64,000 nt of DNA, taken from NCBI GenBank assembly GCA_021799495.1, contig JAJZAI010000004.1:55017-119016 (forward strand). The letters are read 5' to 3'. The notes below the pieces were generated by a model. That model made no database searches. It was not told where the DNA came from and saw nothing but the letters and a program-made list of their open reading frames with translations. How positions within the stretch are numbered: the stretch's first letter is position 1; each line of letters begins with the position of its first letter. Made by a program: the position numbers and the translations under genes. Below are positions 17,151 to 24,663 of the stretch, piece by piece. The DNA is from Deltaproteobacteria bacterium (GTDB taxonomy: Bacteria; Desulfobacterota; Binatia; Binatales; Binataceae).

Positions 17151-18137
17151 TCAAGTTGCGCGCGCTTGGGCCGCGCGCTTCAGTCGAATTAATTTCCGTC
17201 CGGCCAGTTGGCGCGCAATCGCGAGCACGTCGCCTTCAACCGCGCGGCGCGGAGCGCCGTATTCTTTGGCGATGGCTGCCGCCGCCGCATGTATTGATTG
17301 GCCTTGGGCGAGCAAATTCCAGATTCGCGCGGCGGTCTGATTCAACTTGTAAAACCGCGCCGAAGCGAGGTCGAACACCAGCGTCGAACGCGGGTATTCG
17401 CGCGAGACCACGGCGGCCGGAATGGTGGCGCGGCCGGATGTATCCAAATGCGCTTCGCCGCGCGCTTCTGCCGCCGCGCCATCCGCGAATCCGCGCCGTC
17501 GCGACAAAGCAAAAACGGCGGAATTTTTGAATTTGGGATACGAAAAGAACCATCCGGTGAGCGCGGTCTTTGGCGTATCGCCGGTTACCGGCGCGACGCG
17601 ATGTTCGAGATCCGGCGCGATGCGAAAAGCGACGGCGTCGCCGAAACCAACGTTGGGCGCGGACTCGGCGCCGCCGCCGGATTTGGTTCGGATCATGAGA
17701 GTACCGCCGCGATATGGCCGTTCGCTCAGATTTATCGAAATTGCGACGAGCCTGCCGCGGCTTTTCCGGTCGTCGTGCCAATCCAGTGCGACGCCGGGCT
17801 GTTCGGCCATCCGATAGATGCGGCCGTGGAACGATCCGATCGGCGGGCAGCCGGTCGCGCGGCGGATGAATCGAAACAGCCGCGGATCGTTCATGAACAG
17901 ATGCAGCACGTTCCAGAGCGCCGGGTTGCGCAGCTTGAGATCCTTGCCGACGCCCTCGTAAACGGCGGAGCGAAAATCGCCGTCGCGCATGCGGCCCCAT
18001 ACGGCGCGCAACATTTCGCGATCGACAAAACCGGGTAAATGGATGAAGTTGCGCTGATCGAAATGGCGGCGCAGGGCGCGCAACTCCGAATCCGCAGCGT
18101 CACAGGAAAATCCGAATCGTGTCAGACTGGCGCGCAT
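17151..18137 (-). CDS. 2OG-Fe(II) oxygenase fused to PqqD-like domain
   Basis: A 328-residue fusion. Residues 1 to about 205 form a jelly-roll 2-oxoglutarate oxygenase: DWHDD (119-123) gives the His-x-Asp iron ligands, a beta-core follows, and LEHRV (His179) is the distal ligand. Residues from about 230 are PqqD-like: VFDLASARFYKLNQTAARIWN is the hallmark strand-turn-helix (FDLxSxxxYxLNxxAxxIW), then a winged-helix end. PqqD domains (RRE) bind leader peptides of RiPPs. A TTGACA promoter lies just upstream, and an ABC exporter is divergent. No precursor peptide was identified, so the target is unknown. Confidence 0.8.
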   Translation of the reverse strand: MRASLTRFGFSCDAADSELRALRRHFDQRNFIHLPGFVDREMLRAVWGRMRDGDFRSAVYEGVGKDLKLRNPALWNVLHLFMNDPRLFRFIRRATGCPPIGSFHGRIYRMAEQPGVALDWHDDRKSRGRLVAISINLSERPYRGGTLMIRTKSGGGAESAPNVGFGDAVAFRIAPDLEHRVAPVTGDTPKTALTGWFFSYPKFKNSAVFALSRRRGFADGAAAEARGEAHLDTSGRATIPAAVVSREYPRSTLVFDLASARFYKLNQTAARIWNLLAQGQSIHAAAAAIAKEYGAPRRAVEGDVLAIARQLAGRKLIRLKRAAQARAT

Positions 18138-18150
18138 CAGCGACGCGGCA

Positions 18151-18179
18151 AACTAACCACGGCGGTTTCGGAGTGTCAA
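18151..18179 (-). promoter_or_regulatory. Promoter of the 2OG-PqqD gene
   Basis: Minus-strand TTGACA (18179-18174) and TTAGTT (18156-18151) are separated by exactly 17 bp, a near-consensus sigma70 promoter. The predicted start of transcription leaves only about seven bases before the ATG at 18137, so the mRNA would be nearly leaderless. Confidence 0.6.
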
Positions 18180-18565
18180 CGCAATCCGCGCCGTGCATAA
18201 GGCGACGCGGGCGCGAACCAGCCGCCCGCGAGTCCGCCGATCGCGCCAGCGCGCGGTCGTCGCGATTTCACCATTTCCTACACGGTTCGCACCAAATGGA
18301 AATCGCCGCGCCGCGCCCGCGGCGTCCCGCCGTTGCGCTCTCGCGAGCTTTGCGATCTCACAGATTTCTCTTTGCTTCAGCGATTACCGTGGCGCCCGAT
18401 TTGCGGTGAGATCGGCGCAGTTGTCGGCGTCGCCAGATGCCGGCGGTTTGACGCATACCAACATCGATCGATCGCCACGCCCGCGCGACCTTCGCGTTCG
18501 CGCCGGGGAACGCGCGCTTTACGACGAGCGTCACGCCGTTCGGTCTTATGGCCTCTGGTTTTTTC
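18180..18565. other. Divergent intergenic region, no gene identified
   Basis: About 390 bp between the 2OG-PqqD promoter and the exporter's ribosome site. Several frames are open but are Arg/Ala/Ser-rich without a credible start or RiPP core (no Cys/Ser/Thr-rich tail after a leader). I looked here specifically for a precursor peptide and found none. Confidence 0.4.
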
Positions 18566-18574
18566 GGAGGTGAT
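18566..18574 (+). promoter_or_regulatory. Near-perfect Shine-Dalgarno of the exporter
   Basis: GGAGGTGAT is fully complementary to the 16S 3' end and lies 9 bases (from GGAGG) before the GTG at 18580. It fixes the start of the ABC exporter and predicts efficient translation despite the GTG. Confidence 0.85.
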
Positions 18575-18579
18575 TTGCG

Positions 18580-20583
18580 GTGAGTAGTGACGATTGCGGC
18601 AAGCGGGCGTTGGCCGAGGTTTCCTCATACGAACTGGCGCCGAATGGTTGCGCATCGCAACGGCGGCGAAGGCGCGGGCCGCTTTTTCGTTTTATGGGAT
18701 TCATGCGGCCGCATCTGGGCTGCGCGCTGCTCGCGACGATCGCGGGAATCCTGAAGTTCGTGCTGCCGCTCTCATTTCCGATCGCCTTCAAGTACGTCAT
18801 TGACGTTTTGCTCGCGGCGCATCCGCGGCCAGACGCGATCGACGCCGCGATCAATCGCTGGTGCTTGCGGCTCGCTTCGGCGCTCGGATTAGGCAAGTCG
18901 CCCGCGGCGCGATGGGAGGCGCTGACCATCGCGCTGATTGTCATATATGTGCTGCAGGCCGCCGCTTCGTTCTGCCGCGACTATTACGGATTGAGCGCGG
19001 GATCGGGGCTGATTTACGATCTGCGCTGCGCGCTCTTCGCGCACCTGCAGCGCCTGTCGCATTCGTTCTTCGATCGCGTCAGGACCGGCGAGATTTTCTC
19101 GCGCTTGGTCAACGACGTCGATTTGGCGCAGGAATTCACCTTCTCCGCGCTGACCAACGTCTGGATCGATACGGCGTCGATCGCGGTCGCGGCGTGGCTG
19201 CTGCTTGCGATGAACCGGCGGTTGGCGCTGGTGGCGTTCGCGGTGATGCCGCTGTATGTCGTGGTGGTGCGCTATTTCGCGCCGCGCATCAAATCCGCGA
19301 CGCATCGCCTGCAGGAGACGATGGCGCAGGTTTCGGGCGATTTGCAGGAACGCATCGCCGGCGCCGCGACCGTCAAGGCTTTCAATCGCGAGGACAGCGA
19401 AAGCCTGCGTTTCAACCAGCAAACGCGGATCTTATACGACGATACGCTGGCGAAAATCCGGCTCGCGGCATGGCAACAGGGATGGACCGAACTGCTGGCG
19501 CGGCTCGCGCCGACCGCCGTCGTCTGGTGCGCCGCGTATATGGTCGCGCGCGGCGCGGCGACGCTTGGCACGATGGTCGCCTTCGCCGGCTTTATCGGCT
19601 ACCTGTACCAGCCGCTTGAACGGCTCTCCTCGATGGCGATCGTGATGGCGGGCGCGACGGCGGCGATCGAACGAATTTTCGCCTTCCTCGACTTGCAACC
19701 CGGGATCGAAAACCACTCGCTGAGCCGTCCGCTTCCGCCGCCGCGCGGCGAGATCGTGTTCGATCGCGTCAGCTTTGGGTACGACGGCGCGGCCGCGGAC
19801 AATCTGGTGCTGCACGACCTGAACCTGACGATTCCGGCCGGCGCCACCGTCGCCTTCGTCGGCCGCTCGGGCGCGGGCAAAACGACCATCGCCAGCCTCA
19901 TCCCGCGTTTTTACGAAGCGACCGCCGGCCGCATCCTGATCGACGGCAGGAATATCCGCGGCATGACTCTGGAATCGCTGCGCGGCCAGATCGGCCTCGT
20001 CACGCAGGAGGTGAACATTTTCAGCGCTCCGCTGCGCGATCTGATGCGTTACGCCAGGAACGATGCGACCGACGGGGAAATTCTTGAAGCGCTCGATCAG
20101 GCCAGCCTGTGCGGCCTCGTGGAGCGCCTGCCGTCGGGCCTCGGCACGGTGATCGGCAAGGGCGGCGCGAACCTCTCCGGCGGACAGCGCCAGCGGCTGG
20201 CCCTCGCGCGCGTGTTTTTGAAAAATCCGCCGATTCTGATTCTGGACGAAGCCACGTCGGCGCTGGATTCGGAAGCCGAGAACTTCGTTTACGACGCGAT
20301 GCGCCGGCTGATGCGCGGACGCACGAGCGTGGTCATCGCCCACCGCCTGCGCGCCGCGGTCGATGCGGATTTCATCGTGGTGATGGAGCGCGGACGCATC
20401 GCGGAGGTTGGTTCGCACGAAGCGCTGCTTGAAGCGGGCGGCCTGTATGCGCGGTTGTTTTGCGAGCAGATGCGCGGGCTGCTTCCCGATAGCGAAGGCG
20501 GCGCGGCCGCGCGCACCAATCGCCCGTATAAAATTGCCGGGTTGGCGGGCCGCGGCCTCCGGATCGCCAACGAAGGAAGCTGA
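18580..20583 (+). CDS. ABC exporter, fused permease and ATPase (MsbA-like)
   Basis: A 667-residue half-transporter. Six membrane helices lie between about residues 45 and 350, with the long intracellular loops typical of type IV exporters. The nucleotide-binding domain has Walker A GRSGAGKTT near 428-436, LSGGQRQRLALARV near 532, Walker B ILILDEATSALD near 552 and an H-loop IAHR. It would act as a dimer, flipping or exporting lipids, drugs or peptides. There is no C39 peptidase. It is divergent from the 2OG-PqqD gene, which makes peptide-product export possible but unproven; lipid export is the alternative. Confidence 0.92.
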   Translation: MSSDDCGKRALAEVSSYELAPNGCASQRRRRRGPLFRFMGFMRPHLGCALLATIAGILKFVLPLSFPIAFKYVIDVLLAAHPRPDAIDAAINRWCLRLASALGLGKSPAARWEALTIALIVIYVLQAAASFCRDYYGLSAGSGLIYDLRCALFAHLQRLSHSFFDRVRTGEIFSRLVNDVDLAQEFTFSALTNVWIDTASIAVAAWLLLAMNRRLALVAFAVMPLYVVVVRYFAPRIKSATHRLQETMAQVSGDLQERIAGAATVKAFNREDSESLRFNQQTRILYDDTLAKIRLAAWQQGWTELLARLAPTAVVWCAAYMVARGAATLGTMVAFAGFIGYLYQPLERLSSMAIVMAGATAAIERIFAFLDLQPGIENHSLSRPLPPPRGEIVFDRVSFGYDGAAADNLVLHDLNLTIPAGATVAFVGRSGAGKTTIASLIPRFYEATAGRILIDGRNIRGMTLESLRGQIGLVTQEVNIFSAPLRDLMRYARNDATDGEILEALDQASLCGLVERLPSGLGTVIGKGGANLSGGQRQRLALARVFLKNPPILILDEATSALDSEAENFVYDAMRRLMRGRTSVVIAHRLRAAVDADFIVVMERGRIAEVGSHEALLEAGGLYARLFCEQMRGLLPDSEGGAAARTNRPYKIAGLAGRGLRIANEGS

Positions 20584-20592
20584 TAAAGAATC

Positions 20593-20640
20593 TCTCCGCC
20601 GGTCGTGTTGCGCGTGATCGGCGCGGAAGGCTGGCGGAGA
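20593..20640. terminator. Hairpin between convergent genes
   Basis: TCTCCGCC (20593-20600) and GGCGGAGA (20633-20640) pair over 8 bp around a 32-base loop. It sits between the exporter stop and the YceI stop, where a bidirectional terminator would be expected, but lacks a clear U-tract on either side. Confidence 0.35.
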
Positions 20641-20644
20641 TGCG

Positions 20645-21274
20645 TTACGGCGAAACCCATGTCAGCCGGGCGGTGGCGGAAACGGCGATCTCAACCGCTT
20701 TCCGGACTTTGAAAAAAAGGATGCTGGGATCCTCGAGGCCCCACGCGACATAGGGAACGGCGAAGGCGCAATGGATAACGACCGTGTCTCCGTCGTGCCG
20801 CACGAAGCCATGGATGGTGATCGGATGCGGCGCGCCGCGCAGCGTCATCACGCCGCGCACCGCGACCGGAAAATCGCCTTGCGGCTCGCCGTGGCTGACG
20901 ACTTGCCGCGGCGCAAAGGTGATGGTGGGAAACTTTGCGGCTTCGAGAATATCGTTGCGCATCCGCGCGTCGCGGAGATTGTGGCCGCTGTTGCCGCTCG
21001 TCGCGTCGATAACGATTTCGCCGTCCATCCGCGCGCTTGCCGGATCGAGCCGGATTTTTCCGGATTTAAGCTTGAACGTTCCCTCGGTGATGTGCGGCCA
21101 TCCAACCACCCGGTAGGAAATCGTCGTGGACGCCGGCTCGAAGACAAGTTGCGCCCATTTCCCCGCGGGCGGCGTTTCAGCCGCGGGCGGTTCGGCTCGC
21201 GCCAGTCCGCAAGAGATGATCAATAACGCGGCCGCAGCGATCGCGCGCCAGCCCGATTTCCGCCCCAATCTCAT
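20645..21274 (-). CDS. YceI-family periplasmic protein
   Basis: A 209-residue exported protein. A signal peptide (basic start, then AAAALLIISCGLARA) is followed by the YceI lipocalin-like fold: FEPASTTISYRV near residue 45, GEIVIDATSGNSGHNLRDARM and DILEAAKFPTITF are family landmarks, with TLRGAPHPITI later. YceI proteins bind isoprenoids or amphiphiles. Its ATG overlaps the FAD-oxidoreductase stop (ATGA), tying it to the type III PKS operon, where it may carry or protect the lipid product. A Cys in the signal region is not in a standard lipobox position. Confidence 0.88.
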   Translation of the reverse strand: MRLGRKSGWRAIAAAALLIISCGLARAEPPAAETPPAGKWAQLVFEPASTTISYRVVGWPHITEGTFKLKSGKIRLDPASARMDGEIVIDATSGNSGHNLRDARMRNDILEAAKFPTITFAPRQVVSHGEPQGDFPVAVRGVMTLRGAPHPITIHGFVRHDGDTVVIHCAFAVPYVAWGLEDPSILFFKVRKAVEIAVSATARLTWVSP

Positions 21275-22410
21275 CGCGCTTCCGATCCTGCTTTGAAGAG
21301 TCCCGGCGCCGCGACGCACGCGCAAAAGCCGGCGATCGCGCCAAGCGGCAAATTGCGCAGCGCGCCCGTTCCGGTATGAATTCCGAGCATATGGTCGAAA
21401 AGGCGGGGATACGCGCCCAACGCATCAAGGATGCGGCGGCGCCACGCATGACGCGCACCTGCGGCCAGCATCAGCCGCGCCATCCGCCGCGCGGTTTGTA
21501 CGAAAGCGCGATGCGCGCGTTGGTAGCGCGCGGGATCGCCGGCCGCCAGCGCGTCGGCCAGCGCGATCGCCTGGCGAAAACCGAGCGACAGGCCCTGACC
21601 CGTGATTGCGTCCACCGCGCCCGCCGCGTCGCCGATCAGCAGCACGCGCCCGCGGGCGACGGAAGTAACCGAACTCGATCCGGAAATCGCGCCGCGCACC
21701 GCGGAGGTTGGCCGGGCGCCGGCGAGCCGCCGCCGCAATTCCGGATGGCGCGCGATCGAATCGTCAAATCTGGGTCCGGGCCGATTTGCGAACGCCGAAA
21801 CGCAGATCTCGCCCGACGGCAACGGCGTTACCACGGCTTGTCCGTCGTCGTGCCAGTGAACTTCAACCAGATCGGACCACGCCGGAATCGCGAAATGCCG
21901 CCGCACCCCGGCCCTGCGAGCCGGCTGCGCAACCTCGGCGAAGCCGGTGGCGCGGCGCACGGCCGATTCGCGTCCGTCCGCTCCGATCAGCCATCGCGCC
22001 GCGACCTTGCGTCCGTCCAGTTCGGCGCCGCCCCCGCGGTCGAGCCGGACGGTTTCGTTCCAACGCATCGTCACGCCAACCTCGGCCGCGCGATCGAGCA
22101 GGCGCCGATGCAATTCGATGCGGCGGATGCCGGCGCCCTGTCCGTCGGTGAAGCGGCCGTCGGCGTGGCGGCCGTCTTCGGTGAATCTGATACCGAAGAA
22201 AGGCGTCGACGCGCGCGCGCAATCGCTCCAGACGCCCAGCGAACGCAACGCGGCGGCGCCTTCGGGCATCAGGCCCTCGCCGCACGGCTTGTCGATCGGC
22301 GGGCGCGCGCGATCGGCGACAAGCACCTCGCCTCCGCGCATCCTGAGCGCGATCGCCGCAGCGAGCCCGACGGGTCCGCCGCCGACGATCAACGCATCCG
22401 GAGCGTCCAA
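21271..22410 (-). CDS. FAD-dependent oxidoreductase (geranylgeranyl reductase/PHBH-like)
   Basis: A 379-residue flavoprotein of the GR2 fold. The ADP-binding IVGGGPVGLAAAIALRMRG is at residues 8-26, PCGEGLMPEGAAAL near 43-56 is the family loop, and RVLLIGDAAGAVDAITGQGL near 255-274 binds FAD. It lies 7 bp after the type III PKS gene and overlaps YceI. Such flavoproteins routinely accompany bacterial type III PKSs and hydroxylate alkylresorcinol-type products or reduce prenyl chains. Confidence 0.9.
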   Translation of the reverse strand: MDAPDALIVGGGPVGLAAAIALRMRGGEVLVADRARPPIDKPCGEGLMPEGAAALRSLGVWSDCARASTPFFGIRFTEDGRHADGRFTDGQGAGIRRIELHRRLLDRAAEVGVTMRWNETVRLDRGGGAELDGRKVAARWLIGADGRESAVRRATGFAEVAQPARRAGVRRHFAIPAWSDLVEVHWHDDGQAVVTPLPSGEICVSAFANRPGPRFDDSIARHPELRRRLAGARPTSAVRGAISGSSSVTSVARGRVLLIGDAAGAVDAITGQGLSLGFRQAIALADALAAGDPARYQRAHRAFVQTARRMARLMLAAGARHAWRRRILDALGAYPRLFDHMLGIHTGTGALRNLPLGAIAGFCACVAAPGLFKAGSEAR

Positions 22411-22417
22411 GTACCGA

Positions 22418-23476
22418 TCACCACCGCGCGAGAATCAGCTCGGAGCAAAAGCCCGGACCCATCGCCGCGATCAGGCCCATCGTTCCGGGCGCCGGGCGAT
22501 GATGCGTGAAAGTATCCTCGAGCACGCACAGGACCGACGCCGACGAAAGATTGCCGATGCGTTCCAGCGATTCCCAGGACAGCCGCAATTCCCGATCGTG
22601 GAGATTGAGCGCGGCCTCGACCGCCTCGAGCACGCGCGGGCCGCCCGGATGAAACACCCAGCTTCCAATATCGCGCCGGGTCAGGCCATGGTCCGCGAGA
22701 AAACGATCGACGTCGTTCGCGAGGTTATCCTTGATCAACTCCGGCAAGCGCTGCGAAAGGACGATCGAAAATCCGTTTTCCGAGATGTCCCAGCCCATGA
22801 TGTCTTCGCTGTCGCGGTAAAAGACCGAGCGATGCGCGATAATGCGCGGCCCCTGAAGATCGCGGCCGGCGCCGGCGACGAGCACGGCCGCCGCGCCGTC
22901 GCCGAAAATTCCGGTCGCGACCAGATTGGCGGTCGAAAGATCGTCGCGGCGGATGGTGAGCGAGCAGATTTCCACCGCGAGCACCGCGGCGACCTGATTG
23001 GGATAGGCCAAAACGTAGTCGGCCGCGCGCGTCAGGCCCGTGGCGCCAGCGACGCATCCGAGGCCGAAAATGGGCGTGCGCTTGAGGTCGCGCCGCAATC
23101 CCATCTGGTTGATCAGGCGCGCGTCGAGGGAGGGGCTGGCGATTCCGGTTATCGACGTTACGTAGAGCGCGTCGATGTCGTCAGGCGCCAATCCGGCGCG
23201 TGCGAGGGCCGCGCGGATCGCGCTGGCACCCAGCTCTTCGGCGACCTCGAACCACGCGCGATTGGTTTCGCCCCACGATTTAAACTGATGGTAACAGTCG
23301 AAGGGGAAAGCGAGGTGGCGCCATTTGACTCCGGCCCGCGAATGTATCCGCCGCAACAACGCCGTTCGTTCGCCGAGGCGGTCGCTCCAATAGGCGCTCA
23401 ATGCGTCCGTAATCGCATTTTGGCTATAGCGATTTACCGGGAAACTGCTTCCGACACCGACGATCCGCATCAACAA
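22418..23476 (-). CDS. Type III polyketide synthase (chalcone-synthase fold)
   Basis: A 352-residue thiolase-fold enzyme. Catalytic triad: Cys141 in FGLGCVAGATG, His276 in VFHPGGPRV and Asn309 in GNLSSASV. The length and the order Cys-His-Asn match chalcone/alkylresorcylic synthases rather than FabH. It condenses an acyl-CoA starter with malonyl-CoA to give resorcinols, pyrones or phloroglucinols. First gene of a three-gene operon (PKS, flavoprotein, YceI). The common partner methyltransferase is absent here. Product chain length cannot be read from sequence. Confidence 0.9.
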   Translation of the reverse strand: MLMRIVGVGSSFPVNRYSQNAITDALSAYWSDRLGERTALLRRIHSRAGVKWRHLAFPFDCYHQFKSWGETNRAWFEVAEELGASAIRAALARAGLAPDDIDALYVTSITGIASPSLDARLINQMGLRRDLKRTPIFGLGCVAGATGLTRAADYVLAYPNQVAAVLAVEICSLTIRRDDLSTANLVATGIFGDGAAAVLVAGAGRDLQGPRIIAHRSVFYRDSEDIMGWDISENGFSIVLSQRLPELIKDNLANDVDRFLADHGLTRRDIGSWVFHPGGPRVLEAVEAALNLHDRELRLSWESLERIGNLSSASVLCVLEDTFTHHRPAPGTMGLIAAMGPGFCSELILARW

Positions 23477-23682
23477 AACTCCCTGAATCGGGCCGACGCA
23501 CGATCGAAAATAGCCAGTCGTCCCGCTGAAAAGTCGAAACCTAGACGAATGACGCTGTCACTATATTCATATCGACTGAGTAATGATACCGGCCTGCGAA
23601 TTGATAATGGGTCGCAATTTCACGCTGCGCGGCGCCTGGTATTTTCACTCCCTTGTGGCCAGCCCGGCTTTGCTGCAACATC

Positions 23683-24651
23683 ATGGGCGTGTCATCGCCC
23701 GGCCCGCTGGTGCGCGTTGCAGGATTGCGCAAAAGCTATGGATCGCGGCTGGTTCTCGATAACCTCAGTTTTAACGTCGCGGCTGGCGAAATTGTGGGTT
23801 TGCTTGGTCCTAACGGCGCCGGCAAAACGACCACGCTTTCGATCCTCGCGACCCTGCGCGACGCCGACGCCGGCGAGGTGGCGATCGCCGGCCACGACGC
23901 GCGGCGCGAGCCGCGCGCGGTCCGCCGGCGGCTCGGTTTGGCGCCGCAATCGATCGCGATCTATCCGTCGCTGAGCGCGTATCTGAACGTCGAGCTGTTC
24001 GCGCGGATTCACGGCCTGTCCGCGGCCGCCGCGCGTTCCGCGGCCGCGGCGGCGCTGGACATCGTGGGCCTGAGCGAGCGCGCGCACGATCCGGCGTCCA
24101 CGTTGTCGGGCGGCATGAGAAGAAGAATCAACCTCGCGTGCGCTATGGCGCATCGGCCGCAAATCCTGTTGCTCGACGAGCCGACCGTTGGCGTCGATCC
24201 GCAATCCCGCGAGCGAATTCTCCAGATTTTGCGCGAGTTGGCCGAATCCGGCATCGCGATAATCTACAGCACCCATTACATGGAAGAGGTCGAGCGGCTG
24301 TGCGATCGGGCTTTGCTGATCGATCGCGGCCGGCTGCTTGCGGAGGGCCCGGTGGCCGAACTGGTTGCGCGCGCCGGCTCGCGTCATCGGATGGAGTTGG
24401 CGTTGCGAGGCCATGCGCCGGCCGATCTGTGCGCCGGCATGACGGGCGTCGAGCGAGTCGATTTCAGCGCCGACGGCGACCGTCTGATTCTCATGCTCGC
24501 CGATCTTGGCAAAGTCGCCGAGGTGCTCGAGCGGGCGCGCGCGGCGGGGTTTCCGGCGATCGAATTCAATCTCCACAGTCCGAATCTTTCGGATGCGTTC
24601 ATGACGCTTACCGGCCGCGCTTTACGCGATTACGACGAAATTCAGGGCTGA
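23683..24651 (+). CDS. ABC transporter ATP-binding protein
   Basis: A 322-residue ATPase of the DrrA/ABC-2 export type. Walker A GPNGAGKTTT, a Q-loop in LAPQSIAIYPSL, signature LSGGMRRRINLACAMA, Walker B ILLLDEPTVGVD and the H-loop IYSTHYMEE are all present. The C-terminal 80 residues form the regulatory extension seen in DrrA. The ATG at 23683 is chosen, although no strong ribosome site precedes it; GTG 23689 is possible. It lies 12 bp before the permease and divergent from the PKS operon, so it may export that product. Confidence 0.9.
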   Translation: MGVSSPGPLVRVAGLRKSYGSRLVLDNLSFNVAAGEIVGLLGPNGAGKTTTLSILATLRDADAGEVAIAGHDARREPRAVRRRLGLAPQSIAIYPSLSAYLNVELFARIHGLSAAAARSAAAAALDIVGLSERAHDPASTLSGGMRRRINLACAMAHRPQILLLDEPTVGVDPQSRERILQILRELAESGIAIIYSTHYMEEVERLCDRALLIDRGRLLAEGPVAELVARAGSRHRMELALRGHAPADLCAGMTGVERVDFSADGDRLILMLADLGKVAEVLERARAAGFPAIEFNLHSPNLSDAFMTLTGRALRDYDEIQG

Positions 24652-24663
24652 ACGCCGCCTTTG

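Noticed and set aside
18193..18573. Possible RiPP precursor in the 2OG-PqqD/exporter gap
   Set aside because: The frame is Arg/Ala/Ser-rich, overlaps other open frames, and shows no leader-core organisation.
21947..23974. 675-residue plus-strand frame
   Set aside because: Antisense to the FAD oxidoreductase and PKS genes; composition typical of a GC-rich shadow.
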